The notes beneath the pieces were generated by a model. That model was not told the DNA's origin and searched no databases. It saw nothing but the letters and a program-made list of their open reading frames with translations. From contig NJFT01000211.1 in the NCBI GenBank assembly GCA_002221725.1, positions 1-64,000 on the forward strand: a stretch of DNA of 64,000 nt. The letters run 5' to 3'. How positions within the stretch are numbered: the stretch's first letter is position 1; the number at the start of each line of letters is the position of its first letter. This stretch comes from Scedosporium boydii (Eukaryota; Ascomycota; Sordariomycetes; Microascales; Microascaceae). Shown piece by piece: positions 46,785-59,900 of this stretch. Position numbers and translations under genes: made by a program.

Positions 46785-48531
46785 ATGGCTACCATTCCGG
46801 GTTCGTATCTCTGACTCTCCCCTCTCCAGCCACCCAAGCCAGAGATTTTCTAGCTAACCAAGAGGAATTTCTTCCCGTAATACAGTGGTGGTAAAGCACC
46901 AAGGCAAGAAGTACGACGTCGAAGTCGACACCTCGAACCCCGGCGAAGTCTTCAAATACCAACTCTTCAGCCTAACTGGCGTTGAGCCCGAAAGGCAAAA
47001 GATCCTCGTCAAGGGCGGCCAACTCAAAGATGACACCGACATGAGCAAGCTCGGCCTCAAGGCCGGCCAGACCATCATGATGCTCGGCACCCCGTCGGGT
47101 TCGGGCGGTGACCTCGTCCGCCCCAAGGAGCCCGTCAAGTTCCTCGAGGACATGACCGAAGCCGAGGCCGCGCAGCAGCAGGGAGCCACGCCCGCCGGTC
47201 TTGTCAACCTCGGGAACACCTGCTACCTCAACTCGACGCTCCAGACTCTTCGATCCATCCCCGAACTTCAGGATGCTTTGGTGAAGTACAAGGCGCCGGA
47301 TAGCAGTCGCGGATTCGGAGCGGTGGACATCGTGGCGGATCTCCGTGATTTGTACAGGCGAATGGGCGAGACACAGGATAGCTTGGAGCCCATTACGTTC
47401 TTGACCACGCTGCGCAAGGTCTTCCCTCAATTTGCTGAGCGGTCGAGGTCCAGCAATGTATATGCCCAGCAGGATGCCGAAGAAGCGTGGTCCCAGATCC
47501 TTGCGCAGATTCGATCAAAGCTCCAGATCCAAGGACAGTCGGCGTCGGCGTCCTTTGTCGACAGGTATATGACGGGCAATTTCGTTTCCGAGCTCAAGTG
47601 CGACGAAGAAGGAGGCGAGGCGCCCGTCGAGTCCTCGGACCAGTTCCTCAAGCTCAACTGCCACATCAACTCCAACACAAACCACCTCAGGGACGGCATC
47701 GCCAACGCCCTGACGGAGAAGATTGAAAAGAACTCGGAAGCCCTCGGCAAGGAAACGACGTTCACCAAGACGTCCAAGATCTCAAGGCTACCCCAGTATT
47801 TGACGGTACACTTTGTCCGGTTCTTCTGGAAACGCGAGAGCCAGAAGAAGGCCAAGATTTTGCGCAAGGTTTCGTTCCCCAAGGAGCTCGACCTCGTCGA
47901 GTTCTGCACCGACGACTTGAAGAAGCTCCTCGTACCCGTCCGCGACAAGGTCAGAGAGATCCGCAAAGACGAGGAGGACATCGAGCGTGCTCGCAAGCGA
48001 CGCAAGATCCGCGACGCCGGTGCTGACGTTCCTGGTGCGTCCGGCGAGGCTGCTCCCAAGGATAAGGACAAGGAGAAGAAGGAGAAGCAGGAAGCCGAGA
48101 AGAAGTCGGCCGACGGCGATACCGAGATGACGGAGACGTACAAGACGGATGCCGAGGTCGATGCCGAGCGCGATGCGGCGCTCCTCGAGGCCAAGAAGGA
48201 GCTTCATTCTCTCATTAGCCCCCAGCTCCTTGAGGACGACGGCGCGAACCAGTCGGGCATCTACGATCTCCGCGCCGTCATTACCCATCAGGGCTCGAGC
48301 GCTGATAGCGGCCACTATACCGCGTACGTCAAGAAGACGGCGCCGATTGATCCCAAGACGGGAAAGAAGGGCGAGGAGGACGGAAACTGGTGGTGGTTCA
48401 ACGACGACAAGATTTCCGAGGTAGCGGGAGACAAGATTGAGACGCTTGCTGGTGGTGGTGAGTCACATTCGGCGCTCATCCTGCTCTACAAGGCGATCCC
48501 CCTGCCCAGCGCCAGCGGCGTTGTCGAGTAG
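46785..48531 (+). CDS. UBP6: Proteasome-associated ubiquitin carboxyl-terminal hydrolase UBP6 (USP14)
   Basis: Deubiquitinase that docks on the proteasome 19S base and recycles ubiquitin. Exon 1 is only 16 nt (46785-46800, MATIP plus one base). Exon 2 is 46886-48531; the product is 553 aa. The N-terminal ubiquitin-like domain reads VVVKHQGKKYDVEVDTSNPG through LGLKAGQTIMMLGTPSG. The USP Cys box is GLVNLGNTCYLNSTLQTLR, with catalytic Cys at residue 118. The QQDAEEAWSQIL block follows, and the His box is HQGSSADSGHYTAYV (His482), then WWWFNDDKISEV. A charged insertion rich in Lys/Glu/Asp (about residues 350-430) separates the two catalytic halves. It converges with the small TM protein gene. 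Confidence 0.95.
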
Positions 48532-48918
48532 AGAGATTTTGTCGCGCATTAGTGGAGGATGGTTGTGATGGACGTGGAGTGGTTTCCAAAAAAGGTAGTT
48601 GCGCGACATGATGCGAGAACGAAAGAATCGGACGGCGTTTTCTTATGCTATTCATACACACTCTGGCATGGGGATCCGGCGACTTGGTGATAGAGTATTC
48701 CGACTCAATGAATTTATGCTTGCCTAAATAGGAGTAGATGTTCCTCATGAAGAAAAACATGTTCTATACAACCGTGATGCCTAACTCCGTCCCATGATAT
48801 GTCTATCCTCGTATACAATGCATATTAGTCCCACCCAAAAAATCGTACACATCAACCACAGCATACTATCCGCACATCGAATCCTTTAGCCTACACCACC
48901 CGTGATTTCCGTCTTGGG
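48532..48918. other. Convergent 3' spacer
   Basis: About 390 bp between the stop codons of UBP6 and the next minus-strand gene. No gene is seen. Confidence 0.5.
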
Positions 48919-49367
48919 TCAAGGCCACCTCTTCGACTCGTCCGCCTCCTCGGCCGCTTTCCTCCTCGCCGCAGCAGCTTCCCTCTCCTTAACGCGCGCA
49001 TGAAAAGTATCCAATTTCCGTTGTAGCAGCTCCTGTTGGGAGTATAAGTGGCGTTTCTGGGCTTCGAGGACGGCGATTTTCTCTTCGACGGGGGCTTCGA
49101 GGATTCGGTTCTTTTCCTGTATTGTTGGACACACATTCACTATTAGCTTCTTTTCTTTCCCTTTTTTTTTCTTCTCTCCCTCCGGCATGGAGAGTTCCTA
49201 GAGAGAGGAAGATGAGGGGGGAGGGTATGAATCCAAACCTTTTCGAAGTCCTGGTTCGTACGAAGGCCGGCGCCCCACCATGTTCCGGCTATGACGATGA
49301 TGGCGATGCCGGTTGCGCGGATTGCGCTGCGGATTTTGTGGCCGCTGGTAACTACCGGTTTGGGCAT
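48919..49367 (-). CDS. Small single-TM coiled-coil protein, unknown function
   Basis: Two exons, 49239-49367 and 48919-49116, encode 108 aa. The N-terminus (MPKPVVTSGHKIRSAIR) is basic. It is followed by one membrane span, ATGIAIIVIAGTWWGAGL, and TNQDFEKEKNRILEAPVEEK. The rest is a charged helix with heptad-like hydrophobics (VLEAQKRHLYSQQELLQRKL) and an Ala/Arg/Glu-rich tail. The layout (short basic head, one span, coiled coil) fits small mitochondrial inner-membrane assembly factors, but no family could be named. The GTTTGG donor and ACAG acceptor are inferred from the coherent join DFEK|EKNR. Confidence 0.7.
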
Positions 49368-49637
49368 TTCTCTTGCGACTTGTGGATTTTGGTATTTCTT
49401 AATTTTCTTCTAAATATATTTATTCTCTGTCGGGCACCGGATTGGGACCGTTAGGACCGAAGAGTCGGCAAGACAGGCTGTGGAAAGGGAATTGCACGGG
49501 ATGGGCGCTGGATTGGGGGCTATTCCGCCCTTGTTTGCCGAATTGGATACTGGATATCGTGGGGAAACTGGGAATAATTGGGGATCTTGGGTGGGTGAAG
49601 GTGGATTTATCGCGCGTGGCTGCTTGGAGATTGGAAT

Positions 49638-49677
49638 CTTCAATCTTGATCTCGATCGATCTCGATCAAGATTGAAG
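49638..49677. repeat. Perfect 14-bp inverted repeat with 12-nt loop
   Basis: CTTCAATCTTGATC (49638-49651) and GATCAAGATTGAAG (49664-49677) are exact reverse complements. The spacer TCGATCGATCTC itself contains the palindrome TCGATCGA. It could form a strong hairpin or cruciform. It lies about 0.3 kb upstream of the start of the small TM gene, on its promoter side. Confidence 0.95.
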
Positions 49678-51632
49678 TCATTTGCTGAGTCATCAACGGC
49701 ATCCCCACCAAGACCGCAAGCCAAACAATTGAAGTGGACATTGGAGAGCTCAGCTCCAATTCTCAGAAGGCAGATTACATCTCTGAGAGTGTTCAAGCCA
49801 GGAGTGTCCTCAAACAAGCGATCTGTGACAATGATTTGATGTCTGCTGAAGTCTACTAGAACCTCCATTCAAGTTGGTCGAGACCGGCCAGTCATAAGTG
49901 TTAGTTCGTAGAAACGGCAATCCTCTCCTCAAAGGCCCGATCAAACGCGCAATATTTGATCTTACACGCACTCAGTCTTCGACGAGACAGTGAGCCGACT
50001 AACAAAGAAGGCCAGCCACGCCACCCTCTCATGGCGACCACGTCAGCGCGTCTTGGCATCGTGGCTGAGGCTTCGCTCTTTGGATGAAGAACGGACAGAG
50101 CACACTTTGCGAGAGCTATCGATGACGTGCCGTCCCGCTAAACTAAGGGTATCCTTTCGGTCCGGCTTCTTGTTGCGCTATACTTCGTAAAAATTACATT
50201 ACGGAGTACGTTGTAGAGCCCGCCACAGGCTATCGCGTAGTGGATGGAGGGATTCGCCTATTTTTCTTTTTACGCGAAAACTCTTGCTAGGTCAGCTGCC
50301 CGTAAATTGGCAAGAAGAGCTTCGAAACAACGCTGCTCCCCACAATTTTACCTGGGGAAGCGTTTCCTGACTGCCGTAGTGATTCGTCATACTGGCGGAG
50401 TGGCTGCAGATGAATGCAGGGTCGCCTGCCTGAGCGAATAAAGGTAGGCGGCACGCGTGCTCACTCGACTTGCAGTATCGTCAGTCACCATTCCATCCGC
50501 GCACTAGTGGGATAACGGTGTGGAGGATTGTCAGTCGGTCGCCTCACTTGGAAGGCAAAGTTTGCGTAATCGCCGGGTTTCGTTTTAGGGGCCACGCTGC
50601 TGTCGCAAACGGAGAGTCTCGGCGAGGTCTTTTGCGTGTGATGAGCCAAGGAAGATAGATGACGGCCTGAAGGTAGTACAACGAGTCCCAAATCGCGATC
50701 ATAGTTTACACGATTCCAGATCTTAACGCCGCCTAACCCAAGATTTTCCAGGGCTCTGAGTAGAACCCGAGAGGCAGATGTGCAATAAAGGCCTAGGATC
50801 TATGTGAGAATATCCAGGACCCTTTGCTCTGGGCCTTACGTGGAGAACTTGGCATCGACGCAAGATTCGATCGTGGGGACGCGCGTCGCCATCACGGGTC
50901 GCGAGAGATTTTTGGCTTCATGGGGCTCGATGTGTTCGGTGCTCAGTGTGACTAGTTTTAGTGCGTTTTGCTGATGAATTTTGTTGGTCGGCGACGATGG
51001 GAGGCGAGCCGAGATGGGATCAAGGAGCCTCCCGATTCGTTTCTGGTCCCAATCGAGGGTGCATCTCGTCCAAGCGGATGGAAGTGGGTAGTAAAGTGTA
51101 TTTTGCAAAAACCGCGATATCGACCCGATATGCTCGCTCCTCTGCGTGCGATTCTACTCCGAGGATGATTTTCGAAAGGAGATGACCCAGACGACTCTCC
51201 GTCATTAACCTCTGCTGCTGTTATCAATCTTCCTCACCGAGCTCTGATAGACGCACACCGAAGCAGGCAGTCCAGGCGGTCCAGGCAGCATCCAGGCGAG
51301 CCCCTCTATTAATTTGATGTTACATCTTCCCAGGCGACAGCGATAAGCCTCAACTGAGATCCAGTGCAATGTTGATTTTGATCAGATCGATCTCGGCGCC
51401 ACCAGACAGACGCTGCTTCGTAGACTGTCGAATTTACTTGTACAAGTACAGGAACACTACTTCGTGATCCAGTAGCCAGCACGCATATTTAATTGTAAGC
51501 GCTTGCAAATTCCGCTGCATCCATTGTCATACCGCATGTGCGCTTCCACTGATTGCTCATCTTGTTGATGTTTAATGTTGTTTTCCGTTGGCAGGTGCGA
51601 GTGTGGAACCAAAAGTTACAAAACATCCCCAA

Positions 51633-51659
51633 GTCAATCCTGTCAATCCTGTCAATCCT
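51633..51659. repeat. 9-bp tandem repeat, three copies
   Basis: GTCAATCCT is repeated exactly three times at 51633, 51642 and 51651. It is followed by related ACATTGAA units at about 51680-51700. The array is about 0.4 kb upstream of the GAT-domain gene start. Confidence 0.9.
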
Positions 51660-52052
51660 TCGAACCCAGTACAACAATACATTGAATACATTGAACATTG
51701 AACCCTCCAACAGCGCCAACAACAAATACTACCCCTAATACCGATACCCACAATCCTCTTCGCGCTTTGCCTCAACCACCCGTCCTTGCCTAATTTTGAC
51801 CTCTCTTCTTTTCTTTCCTCTGTTTTTTTCTTTCTTTTTTCTCTCCTCTTCCTTCGCCCTTGTCTACCTACCAAGTGGCCGAACTCTGTCCGACGCCTTG
51901 AGATACCAACCACATTCGTGGCGCGACCCCTCCTCTCCTCTCCTGAGTCTCCTCTCCGCGACCACCATCGTACTTGTAAGACTATACGGCACAGCGCTGC
52001 ACCGCGGGCATCGTCTCGATATATTGGCGAGGGCAGCTCTCGCCATCGCAAC

Positions 52053-53910
52053 ATGAAGACCATGAAGAAGAGTATCGGCATGAACAAGATGCTGGGGACG
52101 ATCAAGCGCAGGGCCACCGCGGGTGTGTATTTCACTGTCAATCAAGATATTTCTGCACCCTGGCTATCAAGCTCAACGGTTTGCAAGAGTGTAGCTGACT
52201 TGGGCTCAACCGTCTCCCCATCGCAGGTATCGGCGGCACTGAAGGTGTTTCAGGACCTCAGGGAGATAGCCCCGAGGCCATGGCCTTCCAGGCAGTAGTA
52301 CGCGCGATCCTCAAACACTGCTCTTAACCTCTTCCCCGACGACATGAAAAACGAACGCGCCACGACTGACTCTCAACTCTGTGCAACCTCTAGAAACAAT
52401 TCTGTTCAGCAGGCAGCGACTCCGGTGTTGCAGTACGCCGACCTTCCCCTTCTACTCCCCTTCCCCAAGTTTCCCCTCAAGCCCCGTTGACTAACCACCG
52501 GAAACCAACCGCAGGCGGGCGATGAAGTCCTCTACCTCCCCACCATCGTCGATGCCGCCGAATCCTCTCCCGCCGCCTCCGCCGAGTGCGCCAAGCTCAT
52601 CCGCAAATTCCTCGCCCGCGAGAACATCTCACGTCCTTCTCTGCAGTACAACGCCATTATGCTGCTGCGCATCCTAACCGACAACCCCAACATAGCTACC
52701 TTTACGCGCAACTTTGACAAGAAGTTCGTCGACACCGCCAAAGACCTACTCAAGTACGCCAAGGACCCGAGCGTCCGCACCATTCTCGTGGAAACCCTCG
52801 ATTCCTTCGAGTACACAAAGTCCTACGATGAGGGGCTCGCGCTACTCATTGAGATGTGGAAGAAGGAAAAGCCTAGAGTATACAAGAACTACGGCGTGCG
52901 TTGAAACCCTATCCATACTCTTCCTTTTTGCCTTTCGGGGTTTGGCTTTTCCCAGCTTTTGGATTTACCTCTAACAGGAAGGCCCCTAGAACGCCATGCC
53001 CCCTCAACAGCTTACAGGCCGAACTCTGAACGCTCCTCCCTTCCAGCCCACGCCGTCCGACACATACTTTACCTCGTCCCAGTCCCCCGCCTCACGCTCC
53101 TCCCGCCTCCCCGACGCCGTCCAACTCGCCGCACGGCTCGAAGAGGCCCAAACCTCGGCCAAGCTCCTCACACAAGTCGTCTCCAACACGCCGCCACAAG
53201 AAATACTCGACAACGACCTCGTCAAAGAGTTCGCGGGTCGCTGCCAGCGCGCGTCCCGCTCCATACAGGGCTACATGACGGCCGAGAACCCCGCGCCGGA
53301 CAACGACACGATGGAGAACCTCCTCGACACGAACGAGCAACTCCAGACCGCCCTCAACACGCACCAGCGCGCCGTCCTCAGCGCGAGGAAGCAGCTCGGC
53401 ATCTCGTCGAACAACTCTCCCTCCCAGCCCGGGACCCCTAGTCCCGACCTACCCTTGGTATCGGGCGCGAATAACGGCACGGCTAACGGCAGTGGAAGTG
53501 GAAGCGGTGGTGCCGGCAGCAGCAGGGCGCACGCATCCTCGTCGCGTGCGGAGGGCGTCCCGCCTCCCCCACCGCCGCGAGACGGCGCTAGCAAGGGTAA
53601 GGGGGCCGTGACGCCGTACGCTGCCTCGACGAACGACGACCCGCGAGACCCCTTTAGGGACCCTCAAGACGAACCCGTTGGAGGCCCCAGGCCTAAGGCC
53701 TCCATCTCGGGCGACGATCTCTTAAGACTCGGCTCCCTCGACGTGGACTTTAACAAGTACGCGCTCTCCGGATCTGCGGGCGGTTCCGGCTCGAGCAATC
53801 GCGCGGGGAAGGAGCGTGAGACGGTTGACACGACGACGGACGACGATGACCTTTACGATTCGGCGCCGAGGCAAAAGCATAGCGCGGGGGGTAGCAGCTC
53901 GAGACCTTAG
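52053..53910 (+). CDS. VHS/GAT-domain vesicle-trafficking protein
   Basis: Five exons: 52053-52122, 52227-52297, 52394-52432 (39 nt), 52515-52895 and 52990-53910, giving 493 aa. The N-terminus MKTMKKSIGMNKMLGTIKRR is basic. It leads to an ENTH/VHS-like helical superhelix: VLYLPTIVDAAESSPAASAE, LQYNAIMLLRILTDNP, TRNFDKKFVDTAKDLL and EGLALLIEMWKKEKP. A GAT-like three-helix domain follows: VQLAARLEEAQTSAKLLTQV, NDLVKEFAGRCQRASRSIQG and LLDTNEQLQTALNTHQRAVL. The tail is disordered, with PPPPPP and Ser/Gly runs. GAT domains bind ubiquitin and Arf-type GTPases in Golgi-endosome sorting; the role here follows from that. The junction before NAMPPQQ (TAG at 52987-52989) is inferred. Confidence 0.87.
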
Positions 53911-56900
53911 GGGTAGTCTGGAGAGCTCGGAGATGTGCGGAGGGTGAGCAGAAGTGATACGTGATAGGAAACTCATGTTTTGGTTGGCTTTTTTCTTTTG
54001 CTATATGGTAGATTTAAGTGTGGGATTTATTTTCTCTTTTTTCATTTAGGTTTTTGGCTTCAATTTTTTGGGGATTGTAGAGTTTGTTCTTCATAATGGA
54101 AGCGAGTAGCACATTTCTTTCCCAGAGTCTTTTTACTTTGTTTGTTTTGTTCATGTTTGTTTTGGCGGTTCAATGTCTAGTCCCGCGACTAGAAAGCCGC
54201 CATGGATCTGAGATGACGAGATCAAGATCCCAACTGAGCGTGAGGGAGGAGAGGGAACCGCTCACTTCCACTTCTCTTTCATGTCCTCCAAGAAAATAGG
54301 AGTAAAAGATCAGTTCAGCATGTTATATACCAAGCCTTCCCCCGAAGAACAATAAGATTGAAGCAAGATTGATGCTTCATTTCTGAAGAGAAAAACACCA
54401 TGATCAGCTCACTCTCTTGACCACCCATGTCAAATCCCATCTCCCATATGCCAAGCCCCGTCAGAACCTCCCTTGAGCCCACAATGCCGCTCTTGCATAA
54501 AACGGGAGGATCGGCACCTCAGCCCGTTCTGCACAAAATCCAACCCCCCACAACTGCACAAAAGAACAAAAAAGCCCACCACCAGAAATCCTTGGCCCCC
54601 AAATGTCACGATGGTTCCCAGGTTCCAGTTGCAAGGGTTTATCAGGCTAAGCTCCACTAGTTTACCAAAAGCTTGGATATAATAACTCAGTACATGGAGC
54701 GTTGCCAACTTCGGCTCAACTATTATAGCATTTTTTTGAGAAAGGAACTATATTCATTCTCAGTCTCAATAACTCTGACAAGTGGGCTTGCGCGAATGAC
54801 AGCCAAACTGAGAAAACTTGCTCTGGAGCACCAGAACACTCGGCCGAAGCAGTGGGGCTCTTTAATAGGAACCCAATCACGAGTGTTCCAGGGTGGTTTC
54901 TGAAGAGAAGCAAAATGTGACCTGTCAACTAAAACATAAAAGGCCCAAGGGTTGCGAAGATAGGCGGGTTTTATTTCTTTCCTGGTAACTCGGCACGCGC
55001 GTATACTGCCACTACGTGGGCATATAGGGATCTGCGAGGGATGATGTATTTGATGGCGGACATGTATATATTTGGCGCGAGGACTTGACTTGTCTGTGAC
55101 TTTTATGCAGCGCCGTGATAGGTAAGGGATTCACTATTTCTAGTTTTTCGTGCGAGAACGAGGGAACGACGTGCGCTTAGCTTTTTATATGCCCATATCG
55201 CACAGGCTTCCCCGATAGTCCAGAGTTTCGGGACCAAGGCCAGCTAGTGAGATGCGAGAGCTCTGATTTCCTTCTCTCAAACCCGTAGAGGAAGGAGTCT
55301 CCCATTTCGTACTGCGCTTCGATCTGTTATATCAGGTTAGATCTTTAGGGTTAGAGTCGACCGGAGTGGATATGGCTCACCCATAGCTTGGCAACTTAAT
55401 GCTGGTGTAACCAACCGAGGTTGCCAACCTCTCCTCTACCTTCGAAGATATTGCGAGGTTAGCAGTGGCCAGTGCTGGTAGGCGTGGGATCAGAAAAACG
55501 AATCTCTTGTTCCGGAATGCCTTCATATCCGGGCCCTGGGCAAACGCGTATCCGATCCGAAGCGCGATGTAGAGATAATGCGGTCCAAACAACTCATCTT
55601 GCTGTCAACTCCGTCCCTAATATGTACCAAGCTAAGGCTCTAGAGTCTCAGAACGGCTTCTAGCCCAACGTAGCCACTCGGCCGTCACGGAGGAGCACAC
55701 CACCGCCCAGGACCGCAAGGAGCTACATGACGGCTCATACTTGCCACGCATGGACTCAAACGTAGATAGATTTAGAATTTCCCATATTTGCGCAACAAGA
55801 ATACTCAATTCCCAGGCCTAGCCAAAGAATGGAGAATGGAACGGCCTGCACTATCCATTCTCGCAGCCCATGAACTATCAACCCGCCACCGACTTGTTAC
55901 TACTACGATATATAGATGTAACTATATATCTATTCGGCACTGCCGGACGACCGTGTTCAAGATATCTAGGCCTCAACCTCGCCTGTACCAGACGTGAACG
56001 ACGACTTCTGATTCTGGCGTTTCGGGAAACGAACTTGGGACTAACGTGAATCGACAAGTAAATACAAATGCGGTTCTCAATGGTATATTTTGGATTGGTG
56101 TCCCTGAGGGCGTTGAACCACTTGGCCGCCGCGGGCTTGGTATCCTAAGGCCCCGGACGGAGTCAATAGAAGAAACATTACCCACACTCGCGGTCCATGC
56201 ATCGGAACTCTCCAATTCCATGGATACAGGTCGAAGAGGAGACCTCGACTCGTAGCAAGTCCCCTTCAACTAGTATCCTCAGAACCCTAGCCTCCATTCC
56301 TTTGGTCTGCGTTGGGAAACAGGAAGAAGCGATCAAATCCAGCTCCTGCCACAACGTAGCCCCATCACCAAGGTCTAGGTCTATGTCCACAGAAACACAA
56401 CTAGCACTTTAATTATCTCCTCAAAACGGCTGGTTGTTGCTAGTCAACGGTGGACGTGCTTCCGGCCAGGGCGGCGAAGGCAATGTAGTATCCACATCCC
56501 CCAAAGAAAGGTCGAGTGGGTAGCAAGTATGATATCCACGTCAGCTAGATCATCCCCTGTCTCTCCGAAGAAACGGCAGGGGATCCTCCGGGGGGGGGGG
56601 GTGGGAGCGCTTCGAAATCGAATCGTGTCCACGAAAACGGTCAACGATGGGCCACCTACGCCTAAGGATGACAACACTTCACACATCCCAGACAGACGAC
56701 GCTCCACTCGAAGCAACCTCAAATGTGTAAAGACCGAAATGGCAAGAACTCTTGCCAATTCCCCATGTCGATCCTCGGTTGTAGACGTCGACGCTCATAC
56801 CTCGAACCCACAAAGCGTTCGCTAGCCTATGCGGCCCATTAGGCGGCCACCCTCCATCACGATGGCACCGTTGTAGGAAATTTCCGTGTATAATAAGGGC

Positions 56901-59900
56901 GAGTGTCTCCCCCCGACGCTTCGAGTCCGCGCTTGCTTCGTTCGTTCTCGTCTTCTCTTTTAGCAGCGTCGAGGCACGGGTACGTCTCGTCGAGAGCCGC
57001 TTGCAACGCCGAAGGGATTCCAGCATGGCCTGATAACCACCGTTAAGGCCCGAGGAGTATCAGGGGCATCGAACTAGAAGGGTCTAAGTCAGTATCGATC
57101 GGCTACTGGATATGGGCATGCTTTAGGAATTCCATCCTGGGTCCTATCTGATGGGCTTGACGAGGGGGGATCTCGCTTAATGATGGAAGGAGGGGATGGA
57201 TTCGAAGTCGGATTTGCGAAAGGCCTCGTCTAAGGGCCTCGTTCTCTCGAAACAGCGGGCCTGTTAAACAGATGGATTCCATCTCGATATGGACTCTCTA
57301 CATCGGAAGAGACGTCAGAACAGCATCATTCAAGGGCAGATCAAGGCAAACACAAGCAAACCGACAAAACGGCATTGAAAAACGAGCTTGAATTAGGGAG
57401 AAATCAGAACGCGAAGGCAAACTTTTCACGCAACGACAAGACACGAGCAAAAAACCATCAACAACCAAAACAAGCTCTAAGACACTAAATTACCTTAAAC
57501 CCCCTAAATATTGTCCGGTGCTAACATTGAACTTTGAGTCAACATTGAAGATTTCAATTAACCCAAGGCCCGAGCCGAAGAAAAAGAAAGGTCTAAGACA
57601 CAGAAAAAGAGACCGCCCAGTATCACGGAGGCGGGACAAAACGGATCTAGACAGAGCCGGACACAAACACGAAAAATGCGCCATAATCTCGACAAGGAAT
57701 CCCATTCATCTTCGTACCCACGCGCTCTTCCTCGATGAACGAACACTGGCGAGAAAGAAAAAAAAAAAAAAAATGAGCAAAAAATAGGGGGGCTATTGGC
57801 CTCGCATGACGGAAAAGTACGATTCTAATCCCCTTCTAGCCGGATAAGTGCTCAAATCATCCAAGGAGGCAACAGAGTTCGACTAAGACAGTCACGAAAG
57901 CGTCACCGGACTTCACCGGGCGCCCGGGAACCACCAAGTAAATGATGCCCCCCAATCCCCCCCCCCCTTTTTTCTTCTTCCGTCTCATCTCCCGAAAGAA
58001 AGGGAGAACGAGGAGAATACCCACTAAATTAGGGCGCCCCCGGAAGATAATAGAGTAAAGTCCGCGTGTTTCCCAGCAACTTGGATAACTCCTCCAGAGG
58101 CGAAAGGGAAAAAGGGTGAAAAAGGATAACGCCAGAGTGGGAACTCGAGTTTTCCGGATATAGATTTCGTCGAACATTGGAAACCGCGGAGGAAGAGTCG
58201 CTGTCCCAAGAGGCTGCGCGCGAGTTTTCGCCATTGAGAACGGCTGTGGGGAAACCCAGTCTTTCGGTCGAGGCACATCTCCACCAAAGCCAAGGAAAGT
58301 CACCGCTGAATGCAGACGAAGTTGGACAAACTCGGAGACACACCCCCCCTCAGGCCACAGTGGCTCTCAGAGGAGATGAAGCCCGTTCACCGAGCCGTGT
58401 CTAGCGTCCAAACGGGGATCAGCTTGGCTCTTCCCTTCCCTTAAAGACGAGTCGGTGAGTGGGAAACTCGGATCAAACCATTGGCTGTACCAATGTGGTT
58501 TCTCGCTTCTCGTTCCATATCCCCCACATGACAGGAACGCAAGCGCCGCCTCATTTCCAAGCATGACCGGACTCTCTCCCTTCAATATCCCTCCTATGAA
58601 TGGCTCGGTCACTTGTGCTCGTCCCCCTCAAACCGCCGAGAGAAGAGGATAGGTCCCGTCGAGGTCAAAACGTGTGACGATTTAAACGACGCGGTCTCGG
58701 TCGGCCAAAGACAAAACCAAGGAAAACGCTGCTAGTCACGGATAGCATGGATATCCCTCCCATCTCCATCCACACACCGCTTCCTCTTTTTCCCCAATCT
58801 CGTCACTTGCAGAGCAAGATGTAACGAAGCTAAGAGCTGAAAAAGAAGCAATCCAAAATTTGATCTTGTCAGTTGGACCGAAGGCAAAGCGCTAGACGGA
58901 TGCAGATTCCCCTTCGCGGAAGACGTCTTTCCTTTCCGGCAACTTGCCTCTCGCCCCTCCTCCTCTTCACTGTCACCGCCACTATTCCATCCTCAAGTCC
59001 AGTCACATCTTACCTCACGCCCCCTCCTTCTTCTTCTTCCCTTTTTCCACTCGAGAGATCTAAATGGCGCTCTAGATCGTAGGGAGACAGCCGGGTCTAG
59101 TCGCCGAGAACTCTATTGCAGATCCCTTCGCCTATCACACGCCGAGCAGGCTCGAAGAGCGGCTTTCTTCTTCCTTACCGTCCCCTTCCGAGCTTTGCTA
59201 GTTTCCTTCGGTACTAGATACACCCGGCGTCCTTAGTTGTGTTCTTGCCTCGTGTTGAGTTCTTTTTCTTTTCGTTTGTTCTTTTCTTTTTTTTTTTCGC
59301 CTCTCCGCTTTTCGTATTTCACACCCACACGGCCCCTCCTCCCCCTTTCTCTTCAGGGCGCCAACCCTGTACTACTAGAGATTCAACCGATCCATCCGTG
59401 TGAGCAGTGATGCTGGGTATAGTAGCGCAGTGCCCACTAACACTAGCTCGGGGGCATCTTGGAGGTCGAAGTCTCAATACATTCTACATTCACTTGCACC
59501 GGCGAATGGCTTTTGGTTCAAATACATACGTGCGAAGTAGCAGACAAGGCGGATACACTCTACGAATCCCTGCCCAATCCTTCCCGAGTTCTGCGGTACC
59601 CCCCAGTGTCCAGTCCGTGTTGCTGGAAACACCCCCCCTTCGCCAAGAAGTATCTTGCAAATCACTCACTCATCTTCACCTTTCGTTATCCGGTACTTGT
59701 CCAGGCATGATCCTCGATTCTCGACTCTGAGATCGCAAGAGGGCGTCAGAATAGGCCTTAGTCCGGACCCAAGGTACAAAACTCGGGTCCAACTTCAGCG
59801 AGTTACGGGCTTAGAACAGACAGGCTTTACACACACCCTCATATCCTTCATTCTTTGCAGCCCCCTTCTAGCGACTTCCAAACACAAGATATACCTCCAT

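Larger units (their letters stand above)
49368..52052. other. 2.7-kb gene-poor block
   Basis: No gene is supported. Notable contents are the hairpin at 49638-49677 and the motif pair TACTTCGTA/TACGGAGTA at 50181-50208. A 9-bp triple repeat lies at 51633-51659. The last 300 bp are CT-rich and look like the promoter and leader of the GAT-domain gene. Confidence 0.5.

Noticed and set aside
56117..56127. Second A-box-like GGCCAAGTGGT on the minus strand
   Set aside because: It shares 11 bases with the element near 7183, but no B box or T-run follows at a suitable distance.
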